64,000 bases of DNA from positions 1 to 64,000 of the forward strand of contig NZ_JAHTBL010000005.1 in the NCBI RefSeq assembly GCF_020177595.1, written 5' to 3'. The translations under genes and the position numbers were made by a program. The notes under the pieces are model-generated. The model was not told where the DNA came from. It worked only from the letters and a program-made list of their open reading frames with translations, and searched no databases. This DNA comes from Cognatishimia sp. MH4019 (GTDB taxonomy: Bacteria; Pseudomonadota; Alphaproteobacteria; Rhodobacterales; Rhodobacteraceae). Shown here in pieces: positions 17,546-25,863 of the stretch; within the stretch, counting starts at the first letter, position 1, and each line of letters opens with the position of its first letter.

Positions 17546-19014
17546 GTGACGTTATCCCCGTCCGCCGGATCGGTCAGATCAATCCAGATTGTCTTCACTT
17601 CGGTGTATTGGTCATGGGCGTGCAGGCCATTGTCGCGCCCGCCAAAGCCTGATTGCTTGTAGCCGCCAAAGGGCGTTGCGATGTTGCCTTCGCCGTAGCA
17701 GTTCACCGTGACGGTCCCCGCACGGATATCGCGCGCGGCACGGATCGCGCTACGCCCGCCGCTAGAAAAGACCGATGCGGTCAGCCCATATGCCGTGTCA
17801 TTGGCGACCTGCACCGCCTCATCATTGCTGGCCACCTCGATCACACTCAGCACAGGGCCAAAGATTTCGTCCTGCGCGCGCGTGTCATCGGCGCTCACCT
17901 CAATCACCACAGGTGCCACAAAGGGGCTGTCCTCGGCAGTGTCGAGATAGCCGCGAACCTTGGCGCAATGGCCTGCATCAATCAGCGCGCCGATATGATT
18001 GGCCGGATCAAGCGGATCACCGGTTTTCCAATCGCGCAAACGCGCCTCGATCCGCTCCATCAGGGCAGGCTTTACGGCGCTGTGCACAATCAACCGCGAT
18101 GTGGCAGAGCAGTTTTGCCCCGCGTTCCAGAACGCCGCGTTCACCACATGCTCGGCCACGTGATCGAGGTTCTCAGCATCGTCAAAAACGACCGCCGGGT
18201 TCTTGCCGCCGCATTCCAAAACAACCTTCTTGAGGTTGCTGTCGGCGGCGTAATGCAGAAACCGCCGCCCGGTTTCGGTCGAGCCTGTGAAGCTGACCAT
18301 ATCGACATCCGTGTGCCGCCCCAGCGGTTCGCCAACGGACGGCCCGTCACCGGGCAGCACTTGGAGCACACCGCGCGGGATGCCTGCCTCGGCCGCCAAT
18401 TCTGCAACACGCAAAGCGGTCAGGCTGGTCTGCTCGGCGGGTTTCACGATCACCGAACAACCCGCTGCAAGAGCGGGCCCGATTTTCCACGCAAGCATCA
18501 TCAGCGGAAAGTTCCAAGGGAGAATGGCAGCGACGACACCGATTGGCTCGCGGAGGATCATCGCCAACGCGCCGTCACCTGTGGGCGCGGTCTGATCATA
18601 GATTTTGTCAATCGCCTCGGCATGCCATTTCAGGCAGTGGATCGTCTCAGGCACATCGATCAGCTCGCAATCCCGGATCGGCTTGCCCGCATCAAGGCTC
18701 TCCATCACGGCAAGTTCGCGGCGGTTCCGGGTCAGCAACTTGCAAAGCCGGATCAGCACATCTTTGCGCGCGTCGGGATCCAGCTTGGCCCAATGGCCCT
18801 GATCAAAAGCCTCGCGCGCCTTGGCAACCGCAAGCTCAATATCCTCAGTCCCCGCCGTCGAGATCTGCGTAATCTCGGCCCCGGTCGCCGGGTTCACCGT
18901 CGCCATCATCGGCCCGCTTCCGCGATGGTACTTGCCATCAATGAAAGGCGTGCGTGGCGGGTCGAGCGCCTCGGCCAAGGCCTGATATTCCGCATGTGTC
19001 AGAAGCTCTGTCAT
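17542..19014 (-). CDS. Aldehyde dehydrogenase
   Basis: An NAD(P)-dependent aldehyde dehydrogenase of 490 residues, the usual length. It has PWNFPLMMLAWKIGPALAAG near 166, the cofactor loop FTGSTETGRRFL near 242, the catalytic Glu in LECGGKNPAVV near 267, the catalytic Cys in NAGQNCSATSRLIVH near 298, and the C-terminal PFGGYKQSGFGG. Sequence character is close to betaine-aldehyde and gamma-guanidinobutyraldehyde dehydrogenases. It overlaps the MttB and DapA-family genes by 4 bp each, so it is co-translated with them. It probably oxidises the aldehyde released when the operon's flavoprotein or lyase cleaves the amine substrate. Confidence 0.9.
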   Translation of the reverse strand: MTELLTHAEYQALAEALDPPRTPFIDGKYHRGSGPMMATVNPATGAEITQISTAGTEDIELAVAKAREAFDQGHWAKLDPDARKDVLIRLCKLLTRNRRELAVMESLDAGKPIRDCELIDVPETIHCLKWHAEAIDKIYDQTAPTGDGALAMILREPIGVVAAILPWNFPLMMLAWKIGPALAAGCSVIVKPAEQTSLTALRVAELAAEAGIPRGVLQVLPGDGPSVGEPLGRHTDVDMVSFTGSTETGRRFLHYAADSNLKKVVLECGGKNPAVVFDDAENLDHVAEHVVNAAFWNAGQNCSATSRLIVHSAVKPALMERIEARLRDWKTGDPLDPANHIGALIDAGHCAKVRGYLDTAEDSPFVAPVVIEVSADDTRAQDEIFGPVLSVIEVASNDEAVQVANDTAYGLTASVFSSGGRSAIRAARDIRAGTVTVNCYGEGNIATPFGGYKQSGFGGRDNGLHAHDQYTEVKTIWIDLTDPADGDNVT

Positions 19015-19919
19015 TTGGCATGCCCCGTGATGTGTGCGATGGCGGTGTCCAAGGTACGGATCACTTCGGCCAGTTCGCGTTTGTCGTCTTTGTTAAGCGG
19101 TTGCAGGGGCTTGCGGGGTGGCCCCGCGTCAATGCCTCGCAAGGTCAGACCGTATTTTATGCATTGGACGAACTTGCCGCCCCGCTCCAAAACGCGCATG
19201 AGCGGCAGCATCGCCGACATGATCGCGCGGCCTTTGGTGAAATCCCCTTCGACGACGCATGCCTGATACAGCGCGATATGCGCGGCAGGCGCAAAGTTGG
19301 ACCCCGCACAAACCCATGAGCGCGCGCCCCAAGCGAAGAACTCCAGCGCCTGGTCATCCATGCCGCAGCTCAGCGCGATATGGGGATAGTCGCGGGCCAG
19401 CATGTGGAGCCGGTTCACATCACCTGAGCTTTCCTTGATTGCACAAAAATTAGGCGAACGGCCCAGACGATCAAGGCAGTCCTCGTCCATATCCACGCTC
19501 ATCCGACCGGGGTAATTATAGAGCATCACCGGCAGGTTTGCAGCGCGGTCGACGGCCAAGGCGTGCAGCGCAATCTCGCGACCTGTGGGGTAGGCGTAAG
19601 GGGGCGTGGCGATCAGCAAAGCATCGGCTCCGGCCTCTTTCGCGGCGCGGGCATAAAGGATGCTGTCTTCGGTCCGGATCGCGCCGGTGCCGACGATCAT
19701 CGGAACGCGGCGCGCAATCAGGTCCTTGCAGCGCCCCATCATGTCGACCCGCTCTTCGGGGGACTGGGCGTAATATTCACCAGTTGTGCCCGCCACGATG
19801 ATCCCATGGACACCAGCAGAGATAAGATGTTCGACCGTGGCGGCGAGTGCACCCTCGTTCAGCGAGAAATCCGCATGATAGGGGGTCACCAGCGGTGTGT
19901 AGATGCCTTCAAACTGCAT
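19011..19919 (-). CDS. DapA/NanA-family lyase or aldolase
   Basis: A class I aldolase of the dihydrodipicolinate synthase family, 302 residues. GIYTPLVTPYHADFSLNE at residue 5, VAGTTGEYYAQSPEER near 41, the catalytic Tyr in VMLYNYPGRMSVD near 133, and the Schiff-base Lys in NFCAIKESSGDVNRL near 161 are all present. DHDPS itself is unlikely, as this gene lies in a catabolic operon led by a GntR regulator; 4-hydroxy-2-oxoglutarate or keto-deoxy-sugar aldolases are closer in type. The ATG at 19919 (MQFEGIY) is chosen because the family fold starts there. It overlaps the regulator gene by 11 bp and the aldehyde dehydrogenase gene by 4 bp. Confidence 0.85.
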   Translation of the reverse strand: MQFEGIYTPLVTPYHADFSLNEGALAATVEHLISAGVHGIIVAGTTGEYYAQSPEERVDMMGRCKDLIARRVPMIVGTGAIRTEDSILYARAAKEAGADALLIATPPYAYPTGREIALHALAVDRAANLPVMLYNYPGRMSVDMDEDCLDRLGRSPNFCAIKESSGDVNRLHMLARDYPHIALSCGMDDQALEFFAWGARSWVCAGSNFAPAAHIALYQACVVEGDFTKGRAIMSAMLPLMRVLERGGKFVQCIKYGLTLRGIDAGPPRKPLQPLNKDDKRELAEVIRTLDTAIAHITGHAK

Positions 19920-20613
19920 TGCGGCGGTCCTTGAGTGCGACCACATCAACCGGCAACGGATCAGGGCGCACGAAACGCTCCATCCGATCGCGACTAAGGT
20001 CCCAATGTTGCAAGGTCAGATCAATGGCCATGGCACCTTCATGGCTTTCAATGGCGGAAATCATTGCGTCGTGTTGTTCGACCGCTTTGTGCACCAGCAC
20101 AGATTCAGCTGGGGCGGCAGGTCGGTAGAATGTCTGGCTCATCCGGGTGTGGTCGATCTGCAGCCGCGCAAGAGAGGCAACAAGATACGGGTTCTGGGCC
20201 ATCTCGCCGATGACTGCATGAAAGCGGTGATTGGCGAGGGCAGCCTCATCAGCCTTGCCCCCAATCGCTGCTTTGGCGAATATCTGTTGGGCGTCTTTCA
20301 GACGATCAAGCTGTACGGTCGTGCGGTTTTCAGCGGCCAGTCGCGCGATATTGGCGTAGACCATCGGCGCGGTCTGAAAGAACGTGCGCAGCACCGCAAT
20401 GTCCATCGACGCGACTTTGGCGCCGCGATTTTCACTGATCTCAACATAGCCCTCGCCTTGCAACCTTTGCAGCACTTCACGCAGCGGTGTGCGGGACATG
20501 CCGTAATGCTCGGACAGCCCGGCTTCCTCAAGATCGAGACCGGGGGCAAGCTCTGTCGCGAGGATGCGGCGGCGCAGATCGTCGATGCAGTCGCTTTTCG
20601 AGAATCGGGTCAT
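19909..20613 (-). CDS. GntR-family (FadR/FCD) transcriptional regulator
   Basis: This 234-residue regulator has an N-terminal winged helix. The recognition part is LSEHYGMSRTPLREVLQRLQ, near residues 34-53, followed by GYVEISENRGAKVA. An all-helical FCD effector domain fills the rest, with likely metal ligands around NHRFHAVIGEMAQNP and the C-terminal His residues. The ATG at 20613 is preceded by GGAGCG 3-8 bases upstream; the further 64 upstream codons run into the exporter gene. It leads the five-gene amine-catabolism operon and probably represses it until the substrate or an intermediate binds. A candidate operator lies 15 bp upstream. Confidence 0.88.
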   Translation of the reverse strand: MTRFSKSDCIDDLRRRILATELAPGLDLEEAGLSEHYGMSRTPLREVLQRLQGEGYVEISENRGAKVASMDIAVLRTFFQTAPMVYANIARLAAENRTTVQLDRLKDAQQIFAKAAIGGKADEAALANHRFHAVIGEMAQNPYLVASLARLQIDHTRMSQTFYRPAAPAESVLVHKAVEQHDAMISAIESHEGAMAIDLTLQHWDLSRDRMERFVRPDPLPVDVVALKDRRNAV

Positions 20614-20627
20614 GTACGCTCCTTGGT

Positions 20628-20646
20628 TGTATGCATTATGTATACA
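20628..20646. promoter_or_regulatory. Candidate GntR operator upstream of the amine operon
   Basis: TGTAT at 20628-20632 and ATACA at 20642-20646 form an inverted repeat with a 9-base spacer, in an A/T-rich stretch directly before the GntR gene. FadR-type regulators often bind T-G-T-A-T-A-C-A type sites. The arms are only 5 bases, so this is a suggestion. Confidence 0.35.
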
Positions 20647-20695
20647 CCCAAGGATGAAGCAATGAAAAAGTTGCACGCCCGAAAGCGATCTTGGA

Positions 20696-21901
20696 TCAGA
20701 CCGACGCGTGGCCCCGAAGTTTGATGACCAGCGGGAACATCGCCAGAACCAAGAGGCCGGCGAAGAAAAACGGTGCGCCCGGCAGGTAGATCCCCTCGCC
20801 ATCAACAGAGACCTGAAACAGGCTGGTCATGGCAATCGGGGACAAAATAGCCGCCATCGAGGACAGCGAGGCGATTACACCTTGGACGACCCCTTGTTTG
20901 TCATCACCTACTTGATTGGACGCCATCGCCGTCATCAAAGCTGGCACCAGATCAGACAACGCCGCCAACAGCAGGAAGATCACCAACAGCGTCACGGTGC
21001 TGGTAAAGCCAAAGCCAATCATTGCGATCAGAGCAGCACTCATACCCAGCATCAACGTGCGGAAATCGCCCATGAGCCGGATCAGGATCGGCATCAAGCC
21101 ACCTTGCACCAGTGCCAGCAAAACGCCGTAGGCCGCCAGTGACAGGCCGATATAGAGCGTGGACCACCCGAACACCTCGCGTGTCCAGAACGCCCAGATG
21201 GTCGGGTAAACCATGTTGGCGAACTCGAAGATCAGGATGCAAACAAGCGGCACCGCCAGTCCTGGCATGCGGAACGCATCGAATATGGATCGGAACGGAT
21301 TGAGATCGCGCCGTCCAAAAGGGCGTCGCTTTTCAAGTGCCAGGCTTTCAGGCAGTACAAACAGCCCAAAAAGCGCGTTGGCTGCCGACAAGGCGGCGGC
21401 AATCCAGAACGGCGCAGACAGGCTAAACTCGGCCGAGATGCCGCCGATGGCGGGGCCTAGCACGAAGCCAATCCCGAACGCCGCCCCAATCAATCCGAAG
21501 TTGGCGGCCTTGTTCTGAGGCGTCGATATATCAGCGACATAGGCCGTTGCGGTGATGTAGGTGGCCCCGGCAAGCCCTGCCAGCGTGCGCCCGACCAGCA
21601 GCATCCAAAAGCTGTCAGCCAAGGCCATGATCACATAGTCCACCGCAAGCATCACCAATGCGGCGATCAGAACCGGCCTGCGCCCCACTGCGTCCGAGAT
21701 ACTGCCAACGATAGGGCCACATAGGAACAGCGCCCCCGCATAGGCGGCCATCAACACCCCGCCCCAGAACGCGCCCTGCCCTGTTGTATCCGCTCCGACG
21801 CGGTCCATTAGATCGGGCATGATCGGGAAAACGATGCCAATTCCGATGGCGTCGATCATCAGCGTGATAAGGACAAAAATTATGGCGCGGTCTTTGAACA
21901 T
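20696..21901 (-). CDS. MFS transporter, TetA-like drug:proton antiporter type
   Basis: A 401-residue major-facilitator protein with about 12 membrane segments. The N-terminal helix IIFVLITLMIDAIGIGIVFP, the loop 2-3 motif GSISDAVGRRPVLI near 66 and the motif C region FGIGFVLGPAIGG near 142 are those of the 12-TM tetracycline/multidrug antiporter group. The ATG at 21901 (MFKDRAI) places the first helix at the N-terminus. The gene lies between phnM and the GntR regulator on the same strand, with gaps of 117 and 82 bp, so it may be an independent unit. The substrate is unknown. Confidence 0.85.
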   Translation of the reverse strand: MFKDRAIIFVLITLMIDAIGIGIVFPIMPDLMDRVGADTTGQGAFWGGVLMAAYAGALFLCGPIVGSISDAVGRRPVLIAALVMLAVDYVIMALADSFWMLLVGRTLAGLAGATYITATAYVADISTPQNKAANFGLIGAAFGIGFVLGPAIGGISAEFSLSAPFWIAAALSAANALFGLFVLPESLALEKRRPFGRRDLNPFRSIFDAFRMPGLAVPLVCILIFEFANMVYPTIWAFWTREVFGWSTLYIGLSLAAYGVLLALVQGGLMPILIRLMGDFRTLMLGMSAALIAMIGFGFTSTVTLLVIFLLLAALSDLVPALMTAMASNQVGDDKQGVVQGVIASLSSMAAILSPIAMTSLFQVSVDGEGIYLPGAPFFFAGLLVLAMFPLVIKLRGHASV

Positions 21902-21971
21902 GTCCGTGCTATCGGTCCGCCCGCAACACAAGGCAAGCCTATTCGCGATAGGTCATAGTGACGGCACGAGC

Positions 21972-21991
21972 GGGTTGCTTTGGGGCAACCC
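21972..21991. terminator. Hairpin between phnM and the MFS gene
   Basis: GGGTTGC at 21972-21978 pairs with GCAACCC at 21985-21991 around a 6-base loop. It lies downstream of the phnM stop on the transcribed strand. There is no T-run, so it could slow or partly end phnM transcription, or simply stabilise the 3' end. Confidence 0.4.
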
Positions 21992-22018
21992 CGATCTCGG
22001 CACAGCGCACATGAAGCG

Positions 22019-23161
22019 TTAGCCGACCTTGTTGCCTTGGCTCCAGACCCCGCGCAGCAAAGGTGTCTCGGCGATCTGGCGCACGCGCAAGACATCGCCG
22101 CGGCCACCGACACTCAAAGAGCCGCGATCCTCAAGATGCGCCGCTTTGGCCGGATTGCGCGTAACGGTCGCGACAGCGCGCGGCAGGTCCTCCCAAATCC
22201 GGGCCAGATAGAACGCTGACAACAGCAGCGACGACGGGACGTAATCCGAAGAAACGATATCAAGCAGATTGGCCTTAGCAAGATCCTCTGCTGCGACATT
22301 GCCCGAATGAGAGCCGCCCCGGATCAGGTTCGGCGCGCCCATCATGACAGCGATGCCGTGGCCGCGGCAGGCTTCCGCCGCCTCGACAGTGGTCGGAAAC
22401 TCTGCAAAGCCGACGCCATTTGCTGCAGATATCTCAACATGGGTAGTCGTGGTGTCATCATGGCTGGCCAGCACCGCGCCAAGGCGGTTGGCTTCCACCA
22501 CGGCCCCGGTCTCGTGCTTGGCACCAAAGCGTTTTTGCAGGTCGACCAGATTGGCTACATGTTCGGCAAATTCGGCGTCATTCATACCGCGTTTCTTTGC
22601 GACATAGACCTTCAGAGAGGTCAGGTCGCGGAACTGGCGTTGGCCCGGTGTGTGATCCATCAGGCTGACAATGCCGACGCGGTCTTCGGGCGTGAACGCG
22701 GCCAGTTCTTCCAGCAACGTCTCGGAACAAATCTCGGCGCGCAGGTGCAGGAAGTGGCTGATCTTGAAGAGGCCTTGGGCCCGCGCGGCCAACAGCTCGT
22801 CGGCCAGTTTGCGGGCATAATCGACATAGCGGCCCTTGCCGCTATGGATCGAGCCGACGCGCAGCGCATCAAAGACGGTCGTGATCCCCGTCGAGGCCAG
22901 TTCGGCGTCATGCGCAATCAGCGCAGGCAAATGAGGCCAATCCACTTCCGGGCGTGGCTCTATGTGACGCTCGACATTGTCAGTGTGCAGTTCCACCAAG
23001 CCGGGCAACACCAGATCGCCCGCACAATTTACAGCGCCTGTAGGCACATGGTCTCCTTCTGCAATCTCGGTGATCACACCCTGTTCGATCGTCACCGAAC
23101 CCGTTACCACCTGCTCGGGCAAAACCAGTTGCGCATTGGCCAGGCACAGGTTGCCTGACAT
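22019..23161 (-). CDS. phnM: Alpha-D-ribose 1-methylphosphonate 5-triphosphate diphosphatase
   Basis: PhnM is an amidohydrolase-fold enzyme that removes diphosphate from ribose 1-methylphosphonate 5-triphosphate before the C-P lyase step. The protein has the metal-binding LVLPGLVELHTDNVERHIEPRP near residue 50, a second His stretch ISHFLHLRAEI near 130, and VLASHDDTTTTHVE near 231. Choosing the ATG at 23161 gives 380 residues, the usual size. An ATG at 23212 would add 17 residues and overlap the start codon of the divergent DUF1045 gene, so it is less likely. phnM is separated from the main phn operon by DUF1045 on the opposite strand. Confidence 0.88.
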   Translation of the reverse strand: MSGNLCLANAQLVLPEQVVTGSVTIEQGVITEIAEGDHVPTGAVNCAGDLVLPGLVELHTDNVERHIEPRPEVDWPHLPALIAHDAELASTGITTVFDALRVGSIHSGKGRYVDYARKLADELLAARAQGLFKISHFLHLRAEICSETLLEELAAFTPEDRVGIVSLMDHTPGQRQFRDLTSLKVYVAKKRGMNDAEFAEHVANLVDLQKRFGAKHETGAVVEANRLGAVLASHDDTTTTHVEISAANGVGFAEFPTTVEAAEACRGHGIAVMMGAPNLIRGGSHSGNVAAEDLAKANLLDIVSSDYVPSSLLLSAFYLARIWEDLPRAVATVTRNPAKAAHLEDRGSLSVGGRGDVLRVRQIAETPLLRGVWSQGNKVG

Positions 23162-23210
23162 CTCGCTGTCACACGCATTGGCCAAAGAGGAGGCGGAAAA
23201 AGGGGAATTC

Positions 23211-23882
23211 ATGTCATACTCTCGATTTGCAATTTATTATTTGCCGCCAGACGGCTCTCTGGCAGAGTTCGGCGCGGCGTGGTTGGGCTGGGACGTCGCG
23301 CGGGGGTGCGAGACGGACCAGCTGGATGTGCCCGGTTTGCATGACATTACCATGACACCGCGCAAATACGGATTTCACGGGACGCTCAAACCGCCCTTTC
23401 ATCTGGCCAAAGGTCAGACAGTTGAAGATTTGAAAGCGGCCACCGCTGATCTCGCGTCCGGTCTTGCGCCTGCGTCCTGCGCTGGCCTTGTGCTGACGAC
23501 GCTGGGTGGTTTCCTTGCCCTCACACCCCAGGGGGATACATCCGGATTGCAACGGACGGCGGAGGCCTGCGTGCGAGGCCTCGACCCATTCCGCGCGCCC
23601 CCGTCCGACGCCGAACTGGCCCGACGCCATGCGGCGGGTCTGAGCGCGCGGCAAGAGGCGCTTTTGACGGAATGGGGCTATCCCTATGTGATGGAAGAAT
23701 TTCGCTTCCACCTGACCTTGTCGGGTCGGTTGCAGCAGGAGGATATCCTCGCATGGAGTGACACCGTGCAGCGCTATTTGCCCAACCTGCCAGCGCCCTT
23801 TGTCGTCGATCAGATCGCGCTCTGCGCCGCGCGGGAAGATGGTCGGTTTGAGCTGTTGCATCGCTATACTCTTGCCGGTTGA
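23211..23882 (+). CDS. DUF1045 phosphonate-metabolism protein (2H phosphoesterase-like)
   Basis: A 223-residue protein of the DUF1045 family that regularly accompanies C-P lyase genes. Two H-x-T/S motifs, HGTLKPPF near residue 54 and HLTLSGRL near 164, are the hallmark of 2H phosphoesterases. This suggests a cyclic-phosphodiesterase role. PhnP, which opens ribose 1,2-cyclic phosphate 5-phosphate in E. coli, is not in this window, so this protein may take its place; that is inference. The ATG at 23211 follows AGGGGA 5 bases upstream. It is divergent from phnM and its last 19 bp overlap the end of phnN on the other strand. Confidence 0.82.
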   Translation: MSYSRFAIYYLPPDGSLAEFGAAWLGWDVARGCETDQLDVPGLHDITMTPRKYGFHGTLKPPFHLAKGQTVEDLKAATADLASGLAPASCAGLVLTTLGGFLALTPQGDTSGLQRTAEACVRGLDPFRAPPSDAELARRHAAGLSARQEALLTEWGYPYVMEEFRFHLTLSGRLQQEDILAWSDTVQRYLPNLPAPFVVDQIALCAAREDGRFELLHRYTLAG

Positions 23883-24409
23883 AGGGCCGCCGCGGCGCGG
23901 GCAACCGTTTCGGCCAGTGGGCCGTCATTGGACACATGTATCACATCAGGCCCCGCGGGTAGGGGCTTGTCTGCCACCGCCAATCGCCTCGCGATCTCGG
24001 CTTCGGTTTCGCGCCCCCGAGCCGCCAGACGACGCGCAAGGGTTTCTGGCTTTGCCGTGATGTTGAGCACAATAAACCGCGGGAAGATCCTGGCGGCCTC
24101 GGCCAAAGCTTTGCGCGAGAAGTTGACCAGGCAATCTGTGCCGCCCGCAAGCTCGTTCTGCACCGAGACCGGAATGCCATAGTGCAACCCGTGAGCGCCC
24201 CAGTGGATGGCGAACTCTCCGTGCGCAGCCATCACCTTGAACGCCTCCACCGACACCGGTTCGTAATCCTCGCCGCCTAAATCCGGCGCACGGGTGATGA
24301 CCCGGCGCACCAGATGTAGAGCGGGCAGCGCCTCGTGCAGGCCCGCCATCACACTGTCTTTGCCGACGCCCGACGGGCCGACGACAGCAATAAGGCGGCC
24401 GACGCTCAT
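23864..24409 (-). CDS. phnN: Ribose 1,5-bisphosphate phosphokinase
   Basis: PhnN phosphorylates ribose 1,5-bisphosphate to PRPP, returning the ribose of the C-P lyase pathway to nucleotide synthesis. The 181 residues have the guanylate-kinase-like P-loop VVGPSGVGKDSVMAGL at residue 9 and the conserved LVRRVITRAPDLGGEDYEPV near 33. The length is close to the E. coli protein. The start overlaps the phnL stop by 4 bases. The 3' end overlaps the convergent DUF1045 gene by 19 bp, so no terminator fits between them. Confidence 0.88.
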   Translation of the reverse strand: MSVGRLIAVVGPSGVGKDSVMAGLHEALPALHLVRRVITRAPDLGGEDYEPVSVEAFKVMAAHGEFAIHWGAHGLHYGIPVSVQNELAGGTDCLVNFSRKALAEAARIFPRFIVLNITAKPETLARRLAARGRETEAEIARRLAVADKPLPAGPDVIHVSNDGPLAETVARAAAALQPARV

Positions 24410-25089
24410 GCGGCCCGACCAGGTGTGAAACGGCTCACATCAATCTCGCGGTCGCAGACCCGGTTACGGGCCGCTTCGTCGTGGAAGATGCCGATGATCG
24501 CGGCACCCCGCGCTTTCGCGTCTTCGATCAGCGTCAGGACGACCTCACGATTGGCCGGATCAAGGCTGGCGGTTGGCTCGTCCAGCAGCATCGCGGGATA
24601 GCTGTGGGCAAAGCCCCGCGCGATGTTCACGCGCTGCTGCTCACCACCGGAAAACGTGGTCGGAGAGAGCGCCCAAAGCCGTTCGGGGATGTTGAGCTGC
24701 GCCAGAAGCGCGCGCGCGCGGTCTTGCGCCTGCGCCACCGGGACGCCGACAGCGCGCAGCGGTTCGGCAACCACATCAAGCGTCGCCACACGCGGCACGA
24801 CGCGCAGGAACTGACTGACATAGCCCAACCCTTCACGACGCAGCTGGATCACGTCGCGCGGTTTGGCCTTCACCAGATCCACATCGCCGATTTTGATAGA
24901 GCCGCTTTGGGTCAGGTAATTGCCGTATATCATGCGCATCAGCGTGGACTTGCCCGCCCCTGAAGAGCCCGTCAGCGCCACGCATTCGCCGGGGGCCACG
25001 GAAAGCGACGCATCACGCAGCACTTCGATTACGGCACTGCCCTGATTGTGCAGTGTGAAGGTCTTGGAGACGTCTTTAAGGTCAATCAT
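24406..25089 (-). CDS. phnL: C-P lyase ATP-binding protein PhnL
   Basis: An ABC-type ATPase of 227 residues that works with the C-P lyase core rather than as a transporter; PhnL is needed together with PhnG, H, I and M for coupling phosphonate to ribose. Walker [21 protein letters not shown] near residue 40, Q-loop YVSQFLRVVPR near 90, signature FSGGEQQRVNIARGF near 146 and Walker B MLLDEPTASLD near 168 are intact. The segment linking to PhnN overlaps by 4 bases. It follows phnK after 3 bp. Confidence 0.9.
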   Translation of the reverse strand: MIDLKDVSKTFTLHNQGSAVIEVLRDASLSVAPGECVALTGSSGAGKSTLMRMIYGNYLTQSGSIKIGDVDLVKAKPRDVIQLRREGLGYVSQFLRVVPRVATLDVVAEPLRAVGVPVAQAQDRARALLAQLNIPERLWALSPTTFSGGEQQRVNIARGFAHSYPAMLLDEPTASLDPANREVVLTLIEDAKARGAAIIGIFHDEAARNRVCDREIDVSRFTPGRAA

Positions 25090-25092
25090 CAG

Positions 25093-25863
25093 TCATACCT
25101 GCAAAACAGAGCTGACAAGCAGCTGGCTATAGGCGTGTTGCGGATCGTCGAGCACCTGATCGGTCAACCCGGCCTCCACCACGCGGCCCGATTTCATCAC
25201 CATCAGCCGGTCGGCCAACAAGCGCACGACGGCCAAATCATGGGTGACGATGATCGCCGACAAGCCCATGTCGCGCACCAGACCCCGCAACAGATCCAGC
25301 AAACGTGCCTGCACCGATACATCTAGCCCGCCCGTGGGTTCATCCATGAAAACCAGACGCGGGCCGGTGACGAGGTTGCGCGCAATCTGCAAGCGTTGCT
25401 GCATGCCGCCCGAAAATGTCGTGGGGCGGTCGTCGATCCGCGCGGCGTCAATCTCGACACGGGTCAGCCAGTCAGTGGCCTTATCGCGGATGTCGCCATA
25501 ATGGCGATCACCCACAGCCATCAGACGTTCACCGACATTGCCGCCAGCGCTGACGCCCATGCGCAGCCCATCGCGGGCGTGTTGATGCACAAAAGCCCAG
25601 TCGGTGCGCGACAGCATGCGCCGCTCAGGCTCGGACATGGAGACAGTGTCGCGCGGGCCGTCGGCGCGGGTGTCAAAGACGACTGTCCCGGCGTCCGGCA
25701 CCAAATGACCTGCAAGGCAGTTCAACAGCGTCGATTTGCCGGACCCGCTTTCGCCGACGATGCCCATGACCTCACCGGGGTAAAGGTCGAACGAGACATC
25801 AGAACATCCGATATGCGCGCCGTAATGTTTCGAGATATCCGAGACGGACAACAAAGGTATCAT
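25093..25863 (-). CDS. phnK: C-P lyase ATP-binding protein PhnK
   Basis: PhnK is an ABC-type ATPase that binds the PhnGHIJ core complex through PhnJ. The 256 residues have Walker A GIVGESGSGKSTLLNCLAGH near 38, the family insert RMLSRTDWAFVHQHARDGLR near 83, signature FSGGMQQRLQIARNL near 153 and Walker B VFMDEPTGGLDVSVQARL near 173. The ATG at 25863 is preceded by GGAGGGTG and overlaps the stop of the histidine phosphatase gene by 4 bases; upstream open codons belong to that gene's shadow. The C-terminus matches the usual PhnK length. Confidence 0.9.
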   Translation of the reverse strand: MIPLLSVSDISKHYGAHIGCSDVSFDLYPGEVMGIVGESGSGKSTLLNCLAGHLVPDAGTVVFDTRADGPRDTVSMSEPERRMLSRTDWAFVHQHARDGLRMGVSAGGNVGERLMAVGDRHYGDIRDKATDWLTRVEIDAARIDDRPTTFSGGMQQRLQIARNLVTGPRLVFMDEPTGGLDVSVQARLLDLLRGLVRDMGLSAIIVTHDLAVVRLLADRLMVMKSGRVVEAGLTDQVLDDPQHAYSQLLVSSVLQV

